Of a DNA stretch of 7,245 nt, positions 1 through 6,661 are shown in pieces. This stretch comes from Pedosphaera sp. (lineage in GTDB: Bacteria; Verrucomicrobiota; Verrucomicrobiia; Limisphaerales; Pedosphaeraceae): NCBI GenBank assembly GCA_028293465.1, contig JAQGOT010000219.1, positions 1 to 7,245 on the forward strand, given 5' to 3'. The translations under genes and the position numbers were made by a program. The notes below the pieces were generated by a model. The model saw only the letters and a list, made by a program, of their open reading frames with translations. It was not told the DNA's origin and made no database searches. The stretch's first letter is position 1. The number at the start of each line of letters is the position of its first letter.

Positions 1-1613
1 AAGCCAACACGACGTTCGAGAAAGTGGTGGTCACGCGCGAGCAAGCCATCAAGGATGCCCAATCGGGCCGCCTCGCAGCGCTGGGTGAGCGTGGCACCCC
101 TAGCAAATTCAAACTGGATATCGTCCAAAACATCCCTGAGAGCGAGCCCATCTCCTATTACAAGAATGGGGACTTCCTGGATCTCTGCGCCGGGCCGCAT
201 GTGATGCGCACCGGCAACATCGGCGCGTTCAAGCTCACCCATGTGGCGAGCGCTTACTACAAGGGCGATGAGAAAAACCCGCAACTCCAACGCATCTACG
301 GCACCGCCTTCAAGAACAAGACCGAGATGGAAGCCCACTTCAACCTGTTGGAGGAAGGCAAAAAGCGCGATCATCGCAAGATTGGTTACGAGATGGGATT
401 GTTTGCCATCGACACCGAGTACGTCGGCCCCGGGTTGCCGTTGTGGTTGCCCAAAGGCACCGCGATTCTCGAGGAACTGGAAAAACTTGCAAAGGAAACC
501 GAGTTCGCCGCCGGCTATGTACGCGTGAAGACGCCGCACATGGCCAAAGAACTGATGTATAAGACCTCAGGCCATCTGCCGTATTACGCGGAAAGCATGT
601 TTCCGCCCATGGAACTGAAGGAAAAAGGCAGCGCGAGCGAGGAGGATGTTCAGCGCTATTACCTCAAAGCCATGAACTGCCCGCATCACCATCGCATTTT
701 TGCGGCGGAGCCCCACAGTTATCGGGATCTTCCGTTGCGTTTGGCTGAATACGGCACCTGCTATCGCTACGAACAGTCCGGCGAGCTCTTCGGCCTGATG
801 CGCGTGCGGTCGTTGAACATGAACGATGCGCATATATATTGCACCGAGGATCAGTTCGCGGACGAATTCCGTGCCGTGAACGACATGTACCTCAAGTATT
901 TCAAGATTTTCGGCCTGGAGAAATATCAGATGCGTTTCAGCACACATTCCAAGGAAGGGCTCGGAAAAAAATACGTCAACGAACCGGAACTGTGGATCAA
1001 GACCGAGAACATGGTGCGCGACGTCCTCAAGAGCAGTGGCATCAACTATGTGGAAGTGCCGAATGAAGCCGCTTTCTATGGCCCCAAGATCGACGTGCAG
1101 GTCTGGAGTGTTATCGGCCGTGAATTCACCATTGCCACCAACCAGGTGGACTTTGCCGTCCCGGCGAAGTTCGGCCTCACCTACCGCGACCGCGACAACA
1201 CTGAGAAGACGCCGCTCTGCATTCACCGCGCGCCGCTCGGCACGCATGAACGGTTTATCGGCTTCCTGATCGAGCATTATGCGGGCAACTTCCCCCTCTG
1301 GCTCGCGCCCGAACAGGTGCGCGTCCTGACCGTTGGTGACGATGAGGCTTTGGTTGCCTACGCCAAACAAATTGTCGCCGAACTCCGCGCCAACATGGTC
1401 CGGGCCGAATCCGATTACGGCACAGACAAGATCAACGGGAAGATTCAACAAGCCGAGCAGGCCAAGGTCCACACCATGCTCGTCATCGGCGGACGCGAGA
1501 AGGACGCCGGGGCGGTGGCCGTGCGTCTCCACGGCAAGGGCAACGTCGGCGTGAAGCCGAAAGGCGAAGTCATCGCGGATATCCTGCAGGCCATCAAAGA
1601 GCGGCGGGCCTGA
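1..1613 (+). CDS. thrS: Threonyl-tRNA synthetase, N-terminus cut off by window edge
   Basis: This enzyme charges tRNA-Thr with threonine in the cytoplasm (class II aaRS). The frame is open from the first complete codon (base 3), so the gene starts outside the window and the GTG at 24 is not a start. 536 residues are visible, against about 640 for a full enzyme; the TGS domain and first part of the editing domain are missing. Numbering from base 3, the editing-domain C-x3-H pair is C62/H66 (motif LCAGPH). The catalytic core carries the three zinc ligands C226 (MNCP), H277 (NDAH) and H408 (IHRA). Motif 2 has R255 (CYRYEQSG) and motif 3 has R417 (GTHERFIG). The anticodon-binding domain runs from about 435 to the end. 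The MNCPHH variant, rather than MNCPGH of E. coli, is one I associate with Firmicute ThrRS. A charged loop before MNCP is about 10 residues longer than in E. coli. The stop TGA at 1611 lies 28 bp before the next gene. Identification is secure. Confidence 0.97.
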   Translation, partial: ANTTFEKVVVTREQAIKDAQSGRLAALGERGTPSKFKLDIVQNIPESEPISYYKNGDFLDLCAGPHVMRTGNIGAFKLTHVASAYYKGDEKNPQLQRIYGTAFKNKTEMEAHFNLLEEGKKRDHRKIGYEMGLFAIDTEYVGPGLPLWLPKGTAILEELEKLAKETEFAAGYVRVKTPHMAKELMYKTSGHLPYYAESMFPPMELKEKGSASEEDVQRYYLKAMNCPHHHRIFAAEPHSYRDLPLRLAEYGTCYRYEQSGELFGLMRVRSLNMNDAHIYCTEDQFADEFRAVNDMYLKYFKIFGLEKYQMRFSTHSKEGLGKKYVNEPELWIKTENMVRDVLKSSGINYVEVPNEAAFYGPKIDVQVWSVIGREFTIATNQVDFAVPAKFGLTYRDRDNTEKTPLCIHRAPLGTHERFIGFLIEHYAGNFPLWLAPEQVRVLTVGDDEALVAYAKQIVAELRANMVRAESDYGTDKINGKIQQAEQAKVHTMLVIGGREKDAGAVAVRLHGKGNVGVKPKGEVIADILQAIKERRA

Positions 1614-1630
1614 CCAACGAACGCTGGCCT

Positions 1631-1635
1631 GGAAG
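1631..1635 (+). promoter_or_regulatory. Ribosome binding site of the membrane protein gene
   Basis: GGAAG lies 6 nt before the ATG at 1642, inside the 28-bp gap after thrS. It supports this ATG as the start and fits co-translation from a thrS transcript. No promoter-like element fits in the gap. Confidence 0.55.
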
Positions 1636-1641
1636 CAGCGC

Positions 1642-2148
1642 ATGACGCACCATTACTGGACGACGTTTGTTGAGCTGGTTGTGACCCCGTTCCGGCACAT
1701 TGAGCTGGTCTGGGGTATTGTGCCCCTCTATTTTGCGCTGCTGCTGAACGAGGTGACGTCCGGGAAGGCGAATTTTCGCACGGCGATCCAGACGGGGTTC
1801 AGCTTCCTTTGGGCGGCCGCGCAATGGATTTATCCCTATTTCTGGGTGCACAGCCCCACTGGGCCGCGCGTGGAGTGGAACGCCATGACACCCGTCAATT
1901 TGCTGGTGACAACCCTCGTGCTGGCATTGGGGCTCATCGCCTTGTTCAGCGGCATCCGACGGCGGTATCCGAAGTATTTTTCCTTTCTCGGCTACAGCCG
2001 GTTCAGCAATTACTTCATGATCACCCTGTTCCCGATTCAGGCGCACTACCTGGATTGGACCTGGGAACGGTTGACTGCCATTGCCCTTTTCGCGGTGCCG
2101 ATCTGGCTGGTGCTGGATCTGGGGTTGATGCCGGTTAGAAATCGGTAG
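1642..2148 (+). CDS. Small five-helix integral membrane protein of unknown function
   Basis: I do not recognise the family. The 168-residue product is strongly hydrophobic with about five predicted membrane segments, near residues 20-37, 51-69, 84-104, 121-136 and 144-163. Basic residues cluster after segment 3 (GIRRRYPKY, about 104-112), between segments 1 and 2 (GKANFR) and at the C-terminus (VRNR). By the positive-inside rule this gives an N-out, C-in protein in the inner membrane. There is no signal peptide, no cysteine and no catalytic motif I can name. Aromatic residues are abundant in segment 2 (WIYPYFW). The start ATG has a GGAAG site 6 nt upstream. The gene lies 28 bp behind thrS on the same strand, so it is probably co-transcribed, but this gives no functional clue because aaRS neighbours are often unrelated. 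The long open frame, RBS and coherent topology make it a real gene; its function is unknown. Confidence 0.8.
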   Translation: MTHHYWTTFVELVVTPFRHIELVWGIVPLYFALLLNEVTSGKANFRTAIQTGFSFLWAAAQWIYPYFWVHSPTGPRVEWNAMTPVNLLVTTLVLALGLIALFSGIRRRYPKYFSFLGYSRFSNYFMITLFPIQAHYLDWTWERLTAIALFAVPIWLVLDLGLMPVRNR

Positions 2149-2207
2149 TCCATACCCGCCGTCGCCGGGCAGCCACTGGCAGAAAAACTGGCGCACTCGG
2201 TGGTCGA

Positions 2208-2213
2208 TATTAT
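2208..2213 (+). promoter_or_regulatory. Possible -10 element upstream of the SNF2 gene
   Basis: TATTAT, inside the AT-rich patch GATATTATATTT, stands out in a GC-rich surrounding between the membrane gene and the SNF2 gene. It resembles a sigma-70 -10 box, but no good -35 lies 16-18 bp upstream (AAACTG or CTGGCG at best). If real, it would give the SNF2 gene its own promoter with a leader of about 70 nt, and would rule out the GTG at 2200 as the start. Confidence 0.22.
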
Positions 2214-2247
2214 ATTTCCAGAGGGCGTTGGAGGAGTTACCAAGCAG

Positions 2248-2274
2248 AGCTTTTCCCGGGCGCCCCGAAAAACT
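2248..2274 (+). repeat. Imperfect inverted repeat in the SNF2 leader
   Basis: Five bases TTTTC (2251-2255) pair with GAAAA (2267-2271). The outer AG/CT bases also pair after one mismatch, and an inner GG/CC pair lies across a small bulge. The T-run is on the 5' arm and the A-run on the 3' arm, and no T-tract follows on either strand, so it does not look like an intrinsic terminator. It lies 12 bp before the chosen SNF2 start and after an unused GGAGGAG purine run at 2230-2236. It could be an RNA hairpin or operator, or chance. Confidence 0.3.
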
Positions 2275-2286
2275 GGATTGAACAAC

Positions 2287-5200
2287 ATGAAATTTCGTTG
2301 GAAAATGCCTGCCATGGCTAAAAGGTTATCCGTCGCCCTGCCCGTGAATTGGGAGAAACACTTCCCGCCCAAGGTGCTGCAGCTTGGCCAGGAGTGCGAG
2401 CGTTCCGGCGCGGTGTTGAGCTGGGAGCCGGACACCAAGGGTGGAGGCCTGATTGCCACCGTGCAAGGTCCGGACTCGGAACCCTATGATGTGAATGTGG
2501 AATGGGGCACGGATGAGTCCGGCGAAGTCTTTTTAGACGGGATGTGTGATTGCCGAAAAATGACCGACTGCGAGCATGTCGTGGCGGCAATTCAGGTTGC
2601 GGCCAATGCTTTTGCGGGTGTGCCCGCCACACCCGGGGGCAAGCCCACCAAACCGAAGCTATCCGGCCAACTGCAAAACTGGCTTCAACAATTGCAGCAA
2701 GCCGCCGCGCCACCAACACCGGCGGAGTCTGAAGCCGCCAACGATAATGAGCCGGAGCGCCTGGCTTACGTGCTCAAATGGGAGAAGCCGGGCTACGGCA
2801 TCCTCCAATCGCCCCGGCCGCAACTCGCGGTCCATCTGCAGATTGTCAGCAAATTGCAGAATGGCAGTTACGGTAACCCGCGGAATTATTACTTTGATTA
2901 CGTGCTCAACAATTACAGTCGCGAGTCGTTTGTCCGTCCGGTGGATACTGCGATCGTGCGGCGGTTGAAGCTGATCCAACCACCCGAAACTTATGGCAAT
3001 AACCTGCTCACCGGTCCGGAGGGGGCAACCCTGCTGGAAGAAATCCTCCGTACCGGGCGCTGTTACTGGCGCAGCACGGGCAAGAAGAATCCGCCCCTGG
3101 CCTTGGGGTCGTCGCGCCTGGCAAAGCTGGTGTGGGCGGCAGACAACACGGGCATGCAGTCACCCGGCTTTGAGGTAACTCCGCCCGCAGCGGTCATCCT
3201 GCCGCTGGCGCCGCCCTGGTATATCGACGAAGGCGCGTCTGTGTGCGGACCATTGGACACGGGCCTGTCCCCCGCCGTGGCGGAGGCTTGGTACAACGCG
3301 CCGCCACTCGTGCCGGACCAGGCCGAGTTGCTCAACGAGGAGTTGACGCGGCGTTACCCCGAATTGCAGGTGCCCGCGCCGCAGCGCATCGAGGTGGAAA
3401 CCGTCACCGACCTGAAGCCGGTTCCCTCCCTGAAATTCTTTTCAATCCCGGCGCCAGCCGACCGGTATTACGGCTATTACGGTCGGTCGAAAGCGGAAGC
3501 GAATGCGGACCTGAATCTGGTCCGGCTCGAATTTGACTATGAGGGGCGGCGGGTTCCGGCCAGCGCGCCCGGGTTGTTCCTCGAACAATTTCACGATGGC
3601 AAGTTGCGCCGCGTCCAACGCCAGACGAAAGCGGAAAGCCTGGCATCGGCCGTGTTGAGCAGGGGCGGTTTTCTGGAGGCGCGGGACCAATTTTACTATC
3701 ACCGGCTGGGTAAAAATGCCGATGCGTTGACGCTGGCGGATCCCAATGGATGGTTCGAGTTCTGCCAGAACCAGCTTCCGCAGTTGCGCGCGGACGGCTG
3801 GCAGGTGGAATTTGACAAGAGTTTTCGCTTTCGGATTGCCGAGCCGGAAAGTTGGTATGTGGATGCGGAAGAAGGCAGCGGCATCGATTGGTTCGGCGTT
3901 GAACTGGGCGTGCAACTCGACGGCCAGAAGATCAATTTGCTGCCGGTGCTGCTGGAGCACATCCAGAAAAATCCGCGCGCGCTGACGGAAGAGGGGCTGG
4001 CGGCGTTGAAAAAAGACGAGACGGTCCCCATTTACCTGGCCGATGGACGCGTGCTGCCTTTCCCGGGCCAACGGCTGAAGGAGATTCTTGGCGTGCTGCT
4101 GGAATTGTTCGACCCGCGGTCGCTTGATCGCAAGGGCCGGTTGCAACTGCCAAAGCTGCGCGCCGCCGAGTTATCGGGACTCGAAAGCAACGCCCAGTGG
4201 CGGTGGCTGGGGGGAACGGAATTGCGCGAGTTAAGCCGCAAGTTGCAGGATTTTTCAGGCATTAAACCAGTAGCGGTTTCGCCGAATTTGGGCGCGGCGT
4301 TGCGCGGTTACCAGGAGGAAGGGTTGAACTGGTTGCAATTTTTGCGCGAATACAACTTGGGTGGCATTCTGGCTGATGACATGGGTCTGGGAAAGACGGT
4401 GCAAGCCCTCGCGCACCTGCTCCACGAGAAGGAGAGCGGCCGCATGGATCGTCCTAGCCTCGTCATCGCACCCACCAGCTTGATGACCAACTGGCGGCAG
4501 GAGGCGGAACGATTCGCACCAGGACTCAAGCTGCTCGTGCTCCATGGGCTCGACCGCAAACAGCATTTCGAGAAACTGCGCGACTATGATCTGATTGTCA
4601 CCTCCTACCCGCTGCTGCCGCGCGATCAGACGGTGTTGCTGGAACAGGAGTTCCATTGTGTGATTCTGGACGAGGCTCAATTTATCAAGAATCCCAAGAC
4701 GCAATACGCCCAGATCGTCTGCCAGTTGAAAGCACGGCATCCGGTCTGCCTTACCGGCACGCCCATGGAAAACCACCTCGGTGAGCTGTGGTCGCTATTT
4801 AACTTTCTATTGCCCGGTTTCCTCGGCGACGAGGTCCGCTTCCGCAAAGTTTTTCGCAACCCGATCGAGAAATCCGGCAGCGAAGACCGCCGCAAACTGC
4901 TGGCGCGCCGGGTTGCGCCGTTCATGCTGCGCCGTCGCAAGGAAGAGGTGGTGAAGGAACTGCCGCCGAAGACCGAGATCATTCAGAATGTCGAACTGGC
5001 CAAAGGGCAACGCGATCTCTACGAAACCATCCGACTGGCCATGCACGCGAGAGTCCGCGAGGAGGTTGCGAGCAAGGGTGTGTCGCGTTCCCACATCATC
5101 ATCTTAGACGCGCTGCTGAAGTTGCGTCAGGTCTGCTGCGATCCGCGCCTGCTCAAGGTCGATGCGGCGAAGAAGGTGCAAGGGTCCGCCAAACTCGAAT

Positions 5201-5697
5201 TGCTGATGGACATGGTCCCCCAGATGGTATCTGAAGGCCGCCGTATCCTGCTTTTTTCACAGTTCACCTCCATGCTCGCGCTGATCGAGGAGGAGTTGGT
5301 GAAGGCCAAAATCGATTACGCGCAACTTACCGGGCAAACCCGGGATCGCGCCACGCCGATTCAGCGGTTTCAGCAAGGTGGGGTTCCCCTGTTCCTGATC
5401 AGCTTGAAGGCGGGCGGCACGGGGTTGAATCTTACGACGGCGGACACGGTGATTCATTATGACCCTTGGTGGAATCCTGCCGTGGAGAACCAAGCCACCG
5501 ACCGGGCCCATCGCATCGGCCAGGAAAAGAATGTGTTTGTTTACAAGTTGATGACGGTCGGCACGGTGGAGGAGAAGATTCTGGAACTTCAGAAGCGCAA
5601 ACGCGAATTGGTGGAAGGCTTGCTCAACGAGGACCGCAAGGAGAGCTTGAGCATCAGCCAAGAGGACCTGGACGTGCTGTTTGCGCCGATTCAGTGA
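2287..5697 (+). CDS. SWIM zinc-finger SNF2-family DNA-dependent ATPase (bacterial Swi2/Snf2)
   Basis: This is a large cytoplasmic superfamily 2 translocase of the SNF2 type; such proteins use ATP to move along duplex DNA and displace or remodel bound proteins (RapA/HepA acts on RNA polymerase). Numbering from the ATG at 2287 (1136 aa), a SWIM finger C-x-C-x5-C-x-H lies at C87, C89, C95 and H97. A Pro/Gln/Ala-rich linker follows at about 115-160, then about 500 residues without a motif I can name, probably SNF2-associated. The ATPase starts near 670. It has Walker A DMGLGKT with K703, DEAQ box from D795, motif III LTGTPMEN near 822, helicase-C motif ILLFSQFTSML near 987, GGTGLNL near 1045 and motif VI QATDRAHRIGQ at 1069-1079. 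All ATPase motifs are intact. The start is uncertain. The frame opens at GTG 2200, but that region looks like leader; ATGs at 2287, 2305 and 2314 all have only weak Shine-Dalgarno matches. Its specific partner or process cannot be read from the sequence. Nothing next to it resembles DISARM or another SNF2-containing defence locus. Confidence 0.95.
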   Translation: MKFRWKMPAMAKRLSVALPVNWEKHFPPKVLQLGQECERSGAVLSWEPDTKGGGLIATVQGPDSEPYDVNVEWGTDESGEVFLDGMCDCRKMTDCEHVVAAIQVAANAFAGVPATPGGKPTKPKLSGQLQNWLQQLQQAAAPPTPAESEAANDNEPERLAYVLKWEKPGYGILQSPRPQLAVHLQIVSKLQNGSYGNPRNYYFDYVLNNYSRESFVRPVDTAIVRRLKLIQPPETYGNNLLTGPEGATLLEEILRTGRCYWRSTGKKNPPLALGSSRLAKLVWAADNTGMQSPGFEVTPPAAVILPLAPPWYIDEGASVCGPLDTGLSPAVAEAWYNAPPLVPDQAELLNEELTRRYPELQVPAPQRIEVETVTDLKPVPSLKFFSIPAPADRYYGYYGRSKAEANADLNLVRLEFDYEGRRVPASAPGLFLEQFHDGKLRRVQRQTKAESLASAVLSRGGFLEARDQFYYHRLGKNADALTLADPNGWFEFCQNQLPQLRADGWQVEFDKSFRFRIAEPESWYVDAEEGSGIDWFGVELGVQLDGQKINLLPVLLEHIQKNPRALTEEGLAALKKDETVPIYLADGRVLPFPGQRLKEILGVLLELFDPRSLDRKGRLQLPKLRAAELSGLESNAQWRWLGGTELRELSRKLQDFSGIKPVAVSPNLGAALRGYQEEGLNWLQFLREYNLGGILADDMGLGKTVQALAHLLHEKESGRMDRPSLVIAPTSLMTNWRQEAERFAPGLKLLVLHGLDRKQHFEKLRDYDLIVTSYPLLPRDQTVLLEQEFHCVILDEAQFIKNPKTQYAQIVCQLKARHPVCLTGTPMENHLGELWSLFNFLLPGFLGDEVRFRKVFRNPIEKSGSEDRRKLLARRVAPFMLRRRKEEVVKELPPKTEIIQNVELAKGQRDLYETIRLAMHARVREEVASKGVSRSHIIILDALLKLRQVCCDPRLLKVDAAKKVQGSAKLELLMDMVPQMVSEGRRILLFSQFTSMLALIEEELVKAKIDYAQLTGQTRDRATPIQRFQQGGVPLFLISLKAGGTGLNLTTADTVIHYDPWWNPAVENQATDRAHRIGQEKNVFVYKLMTVGTVEEKILELQKRKRELVEGLLNEDRKESLSISQEDLDVLFAPIQ

Positions 5698-5733
5698 GTT
5701 GGCAACCTGTGGAAGTCAGCCCGGATCGCCCGC

Positions 5734-6423
5734 TCAAAACCGGTAATCGAAGGCCAGGCTGACCGCATGGGTTTGCGCACCGCCAAAGCGCAACCGATCC
5801 GAGGTCGTGCCGAAAGTGGAGTCCGCCTCCCACTCCGGTTCACCAGTGGCGAAATAACGGTATTCCAGACTCAAACCCATCCGTGGGTTCAATCGGAAGC
5901 GCAAACCGCCGAATGCCTGATACGCGAACACGGCGGTGGATTGTGACCCGTGCAAGGTCGTTCCGCCGAGGTCGATGTGGTCCGCATCCAGAGTGGAAGC
6001 CGAACCGCCCACACCACCGCCAATGTAGGGGGTCAGCAGGGATTTATTGGGCCACTGGAACCGGGCATTCAGCAGGAAGGGCACATTGGAGAAGGTGGCG
6101 TCAACTCGCGAGGCACCGGTGACTGACTTGATGTTGTTGGCAAACACTCCGACCTGGGCTTCTGCGGCAAACCAGTCGGTCACGTCGTAACCTCCGGCAA
6201 ACCCAAAACGGACTCCGGGATCAAAACTCACCTTGGTCCCGGGAGCCACCGGGCCGAAGAATTCTTTCAAATCGGTGTCTTGGGTCCAGTTACCACCCCC
6301 GTCTGCCCGAATATAAAAGCGCGTCTCTTGGGCCTGCGCTGCTTGGAAGCAAAAAAGCAGAGCCCCAGACGAAACTGCCAAAAACATTGACCGGTTATGC
6401 TTGTTCATAGTTCTTAATTGCAT
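5734..6423 (-). CDS. Outer-membrane beta-barrel protein (opacity/OmpA-like small barrel)
   Basis: The start is set at ATG 6423 because GAGGG lies 4 nt upstream; the frame extends to an ATG at 6477, but that one has no RBS and would put a charged stretch before the signal peptide. The 229-residue precursor has basic residues (NKHNR), a hydrophobic core (FLAVSSGALLFCF) and an AQA cleavage site, with cleavage likely after residue 31. There is no lipobox, although a Cys sits in the hydrophobic core. The mature part of about 198 residues alternates polar and hydrophobic residues in strand-like blocks, including VRFGFAGGYDV, FLLNARFQW, LTPYIGGGVGG, AFGGLRFRL, LSLEYRYF and AVSLAFDYRF. It ends in Phe, the usual C-terminal signal for BAM-dependent insertion. 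Size and strand number suggest an eight-stranded barrel of the OMP_b-brl type. No enzymatic residues are recognised; adhesion, structural or lipid-related roles are all possible. It converges on the SNF2 gene with 36 bp between stop codons. Confidence 0.85.
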   Translation of the reverse strand: MQLRTMNKHNRSMFLAVSSGALLFCFQAAQAQETRFYIRADGGGNWTQDTDLKEFFGPVAPGTKVSFDPGVRFGFAGGYDVTDWFAAEAQVGVFANNIKSVTGASRVDATFSNVPFLLNARFQWPNKSLLTPYIGGGVGGSASTLDADHIDLGGTTLHGSQSTAVFAYQAFGGLRFRLNPRMGLSLEYRYFATGEPEWEADSTFGTTSDRLRFGGAQTHAVSLAFDYRF

Positions 6424-6427
6424 CTTT

Positions 6428-6432
6428 CCCTC
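6428..6432 (-). promoter_or_regulatory. Ribosome binding site that sets the OMP start
   Basis: On the minus strand GAGGG is followed by AAAG and then the ATG at 6423, a near-ideal spacing. The ATGs at 6477 and 6408 have no comparable purine run, so 6423 is favoured, although 6408 would also leave a good signal peptide. Confidence 0.65.
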
Positions 6433-6517
6433 GCTGGAGGTCTTCTTCGCTTCCAAGTTCAGCCTGATTGCATTCATGGACGCTTCTGGTTGCGCAGAAA
6501 TTCACCCTCCGGATGCC

Positions 6518-6548
6518 TTTATATTGAGGTGCGAGGCTTCTTTAGCAA
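6518..6548 (-). promoter_or_regulatory. Possible sigma-70 promoter of the OMP gene
   Basis: On the minus strand TTGCTA (6548-6543) and TATAAA (6523-6518) are separated by 19 bp, slightly longer than the ideal 17. A nearby TTGACT (6554-6549) is a better -35 but is 25 bp from the -10. The implied transcript start near 6511 gives a leader of about 88 nt before ATG 6423. The match is by eye only. Confidence 0.3.
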
Positions 6549-6661
6549 GTCAAAACTCTTGTAACATCAGGGCCGCAGAATGGCCTCTTCTGTCATGCCG
6601 ACAACAACCCTCGGTCTGGCATCGACGAAAGGTTGCCCTTGCATTAGGCTTCGGCTCATTG

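Larger units (their letters stand above)
6424..6661. other. Divergent intergenic region between OMP and S46 peptidase genes
   Basis: This 238-bp region must hold the start signals for both diverging genes. A plausible minus-strand promoter is listed separately. On the + side I found only poor boxes (TGGCAT, 17 bp, TGCATT near 6619-6647). A 5-bp inverted repeat CAGAA/TTCTG with a 7-nt loop lies at 6576-6592 and is too short to interpret. No RNA gene or small ORF with an RBS is evident. Confidence 0.5.

Noticed and set aside
24..26. GTG as a start for thrS
   Set aside because: The frame is open upstream to base 3, and a start here would leave an enzyme without its TGS domain and half the editing domain; the gene is simply cut by the window.
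567..1643. 358-codon minus-strand open frame opposite thrS
   Set aside because: It lies entirely antisense to a confidently identified gene, has no recognisable domain, and is the kind of long mirror frame that GC-biased codon use creates.
2155..2169. Terminator after the membrane protein gene
   Set aside because: CCCG/CGGG can pair over a 7-nt loop, but the stem is only 4 bp and no T-tract follows.
3442..4146. 234-codon minus-strand open frame inside the SNF2 gene
   Set aside because: It is antisense to a continuous, well-supported coding frame and shows no domain or RBS; a composition artefact.
2287..5697. SNF2 gene as part of a phage-defence island such as DISARM
   Set aside because: No methyltransferase, nuclease, PLD or DUF1998-type partner is nearby; neighbours are thrS, a membrane protein and an OMP, and SWIM-SNF2 proteins are common housekeeping-type genes.
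5698..5733. Bidirectional terminator between the convergent SNF2 and OMP genes
   Set aside because: The 36-bp gap contains no GC-rich stem followed by a T-run on either strand, so I cannot call one.
6424..6477. N-terminal extension of the OMP to ATG 6477
   Set aside because: There is no RBS before 6477 and it would place 18 mostly polar residues before the signal peptide; GAGGG before ATG 6423 is much better.
6576..6592. Inverted repeat CAGAA/TTCTG as an operator in the divergent region
   Set aside because: A 5-bp stem with a 7-nt loop is expected by chance in a region this long, and no second copy is present.
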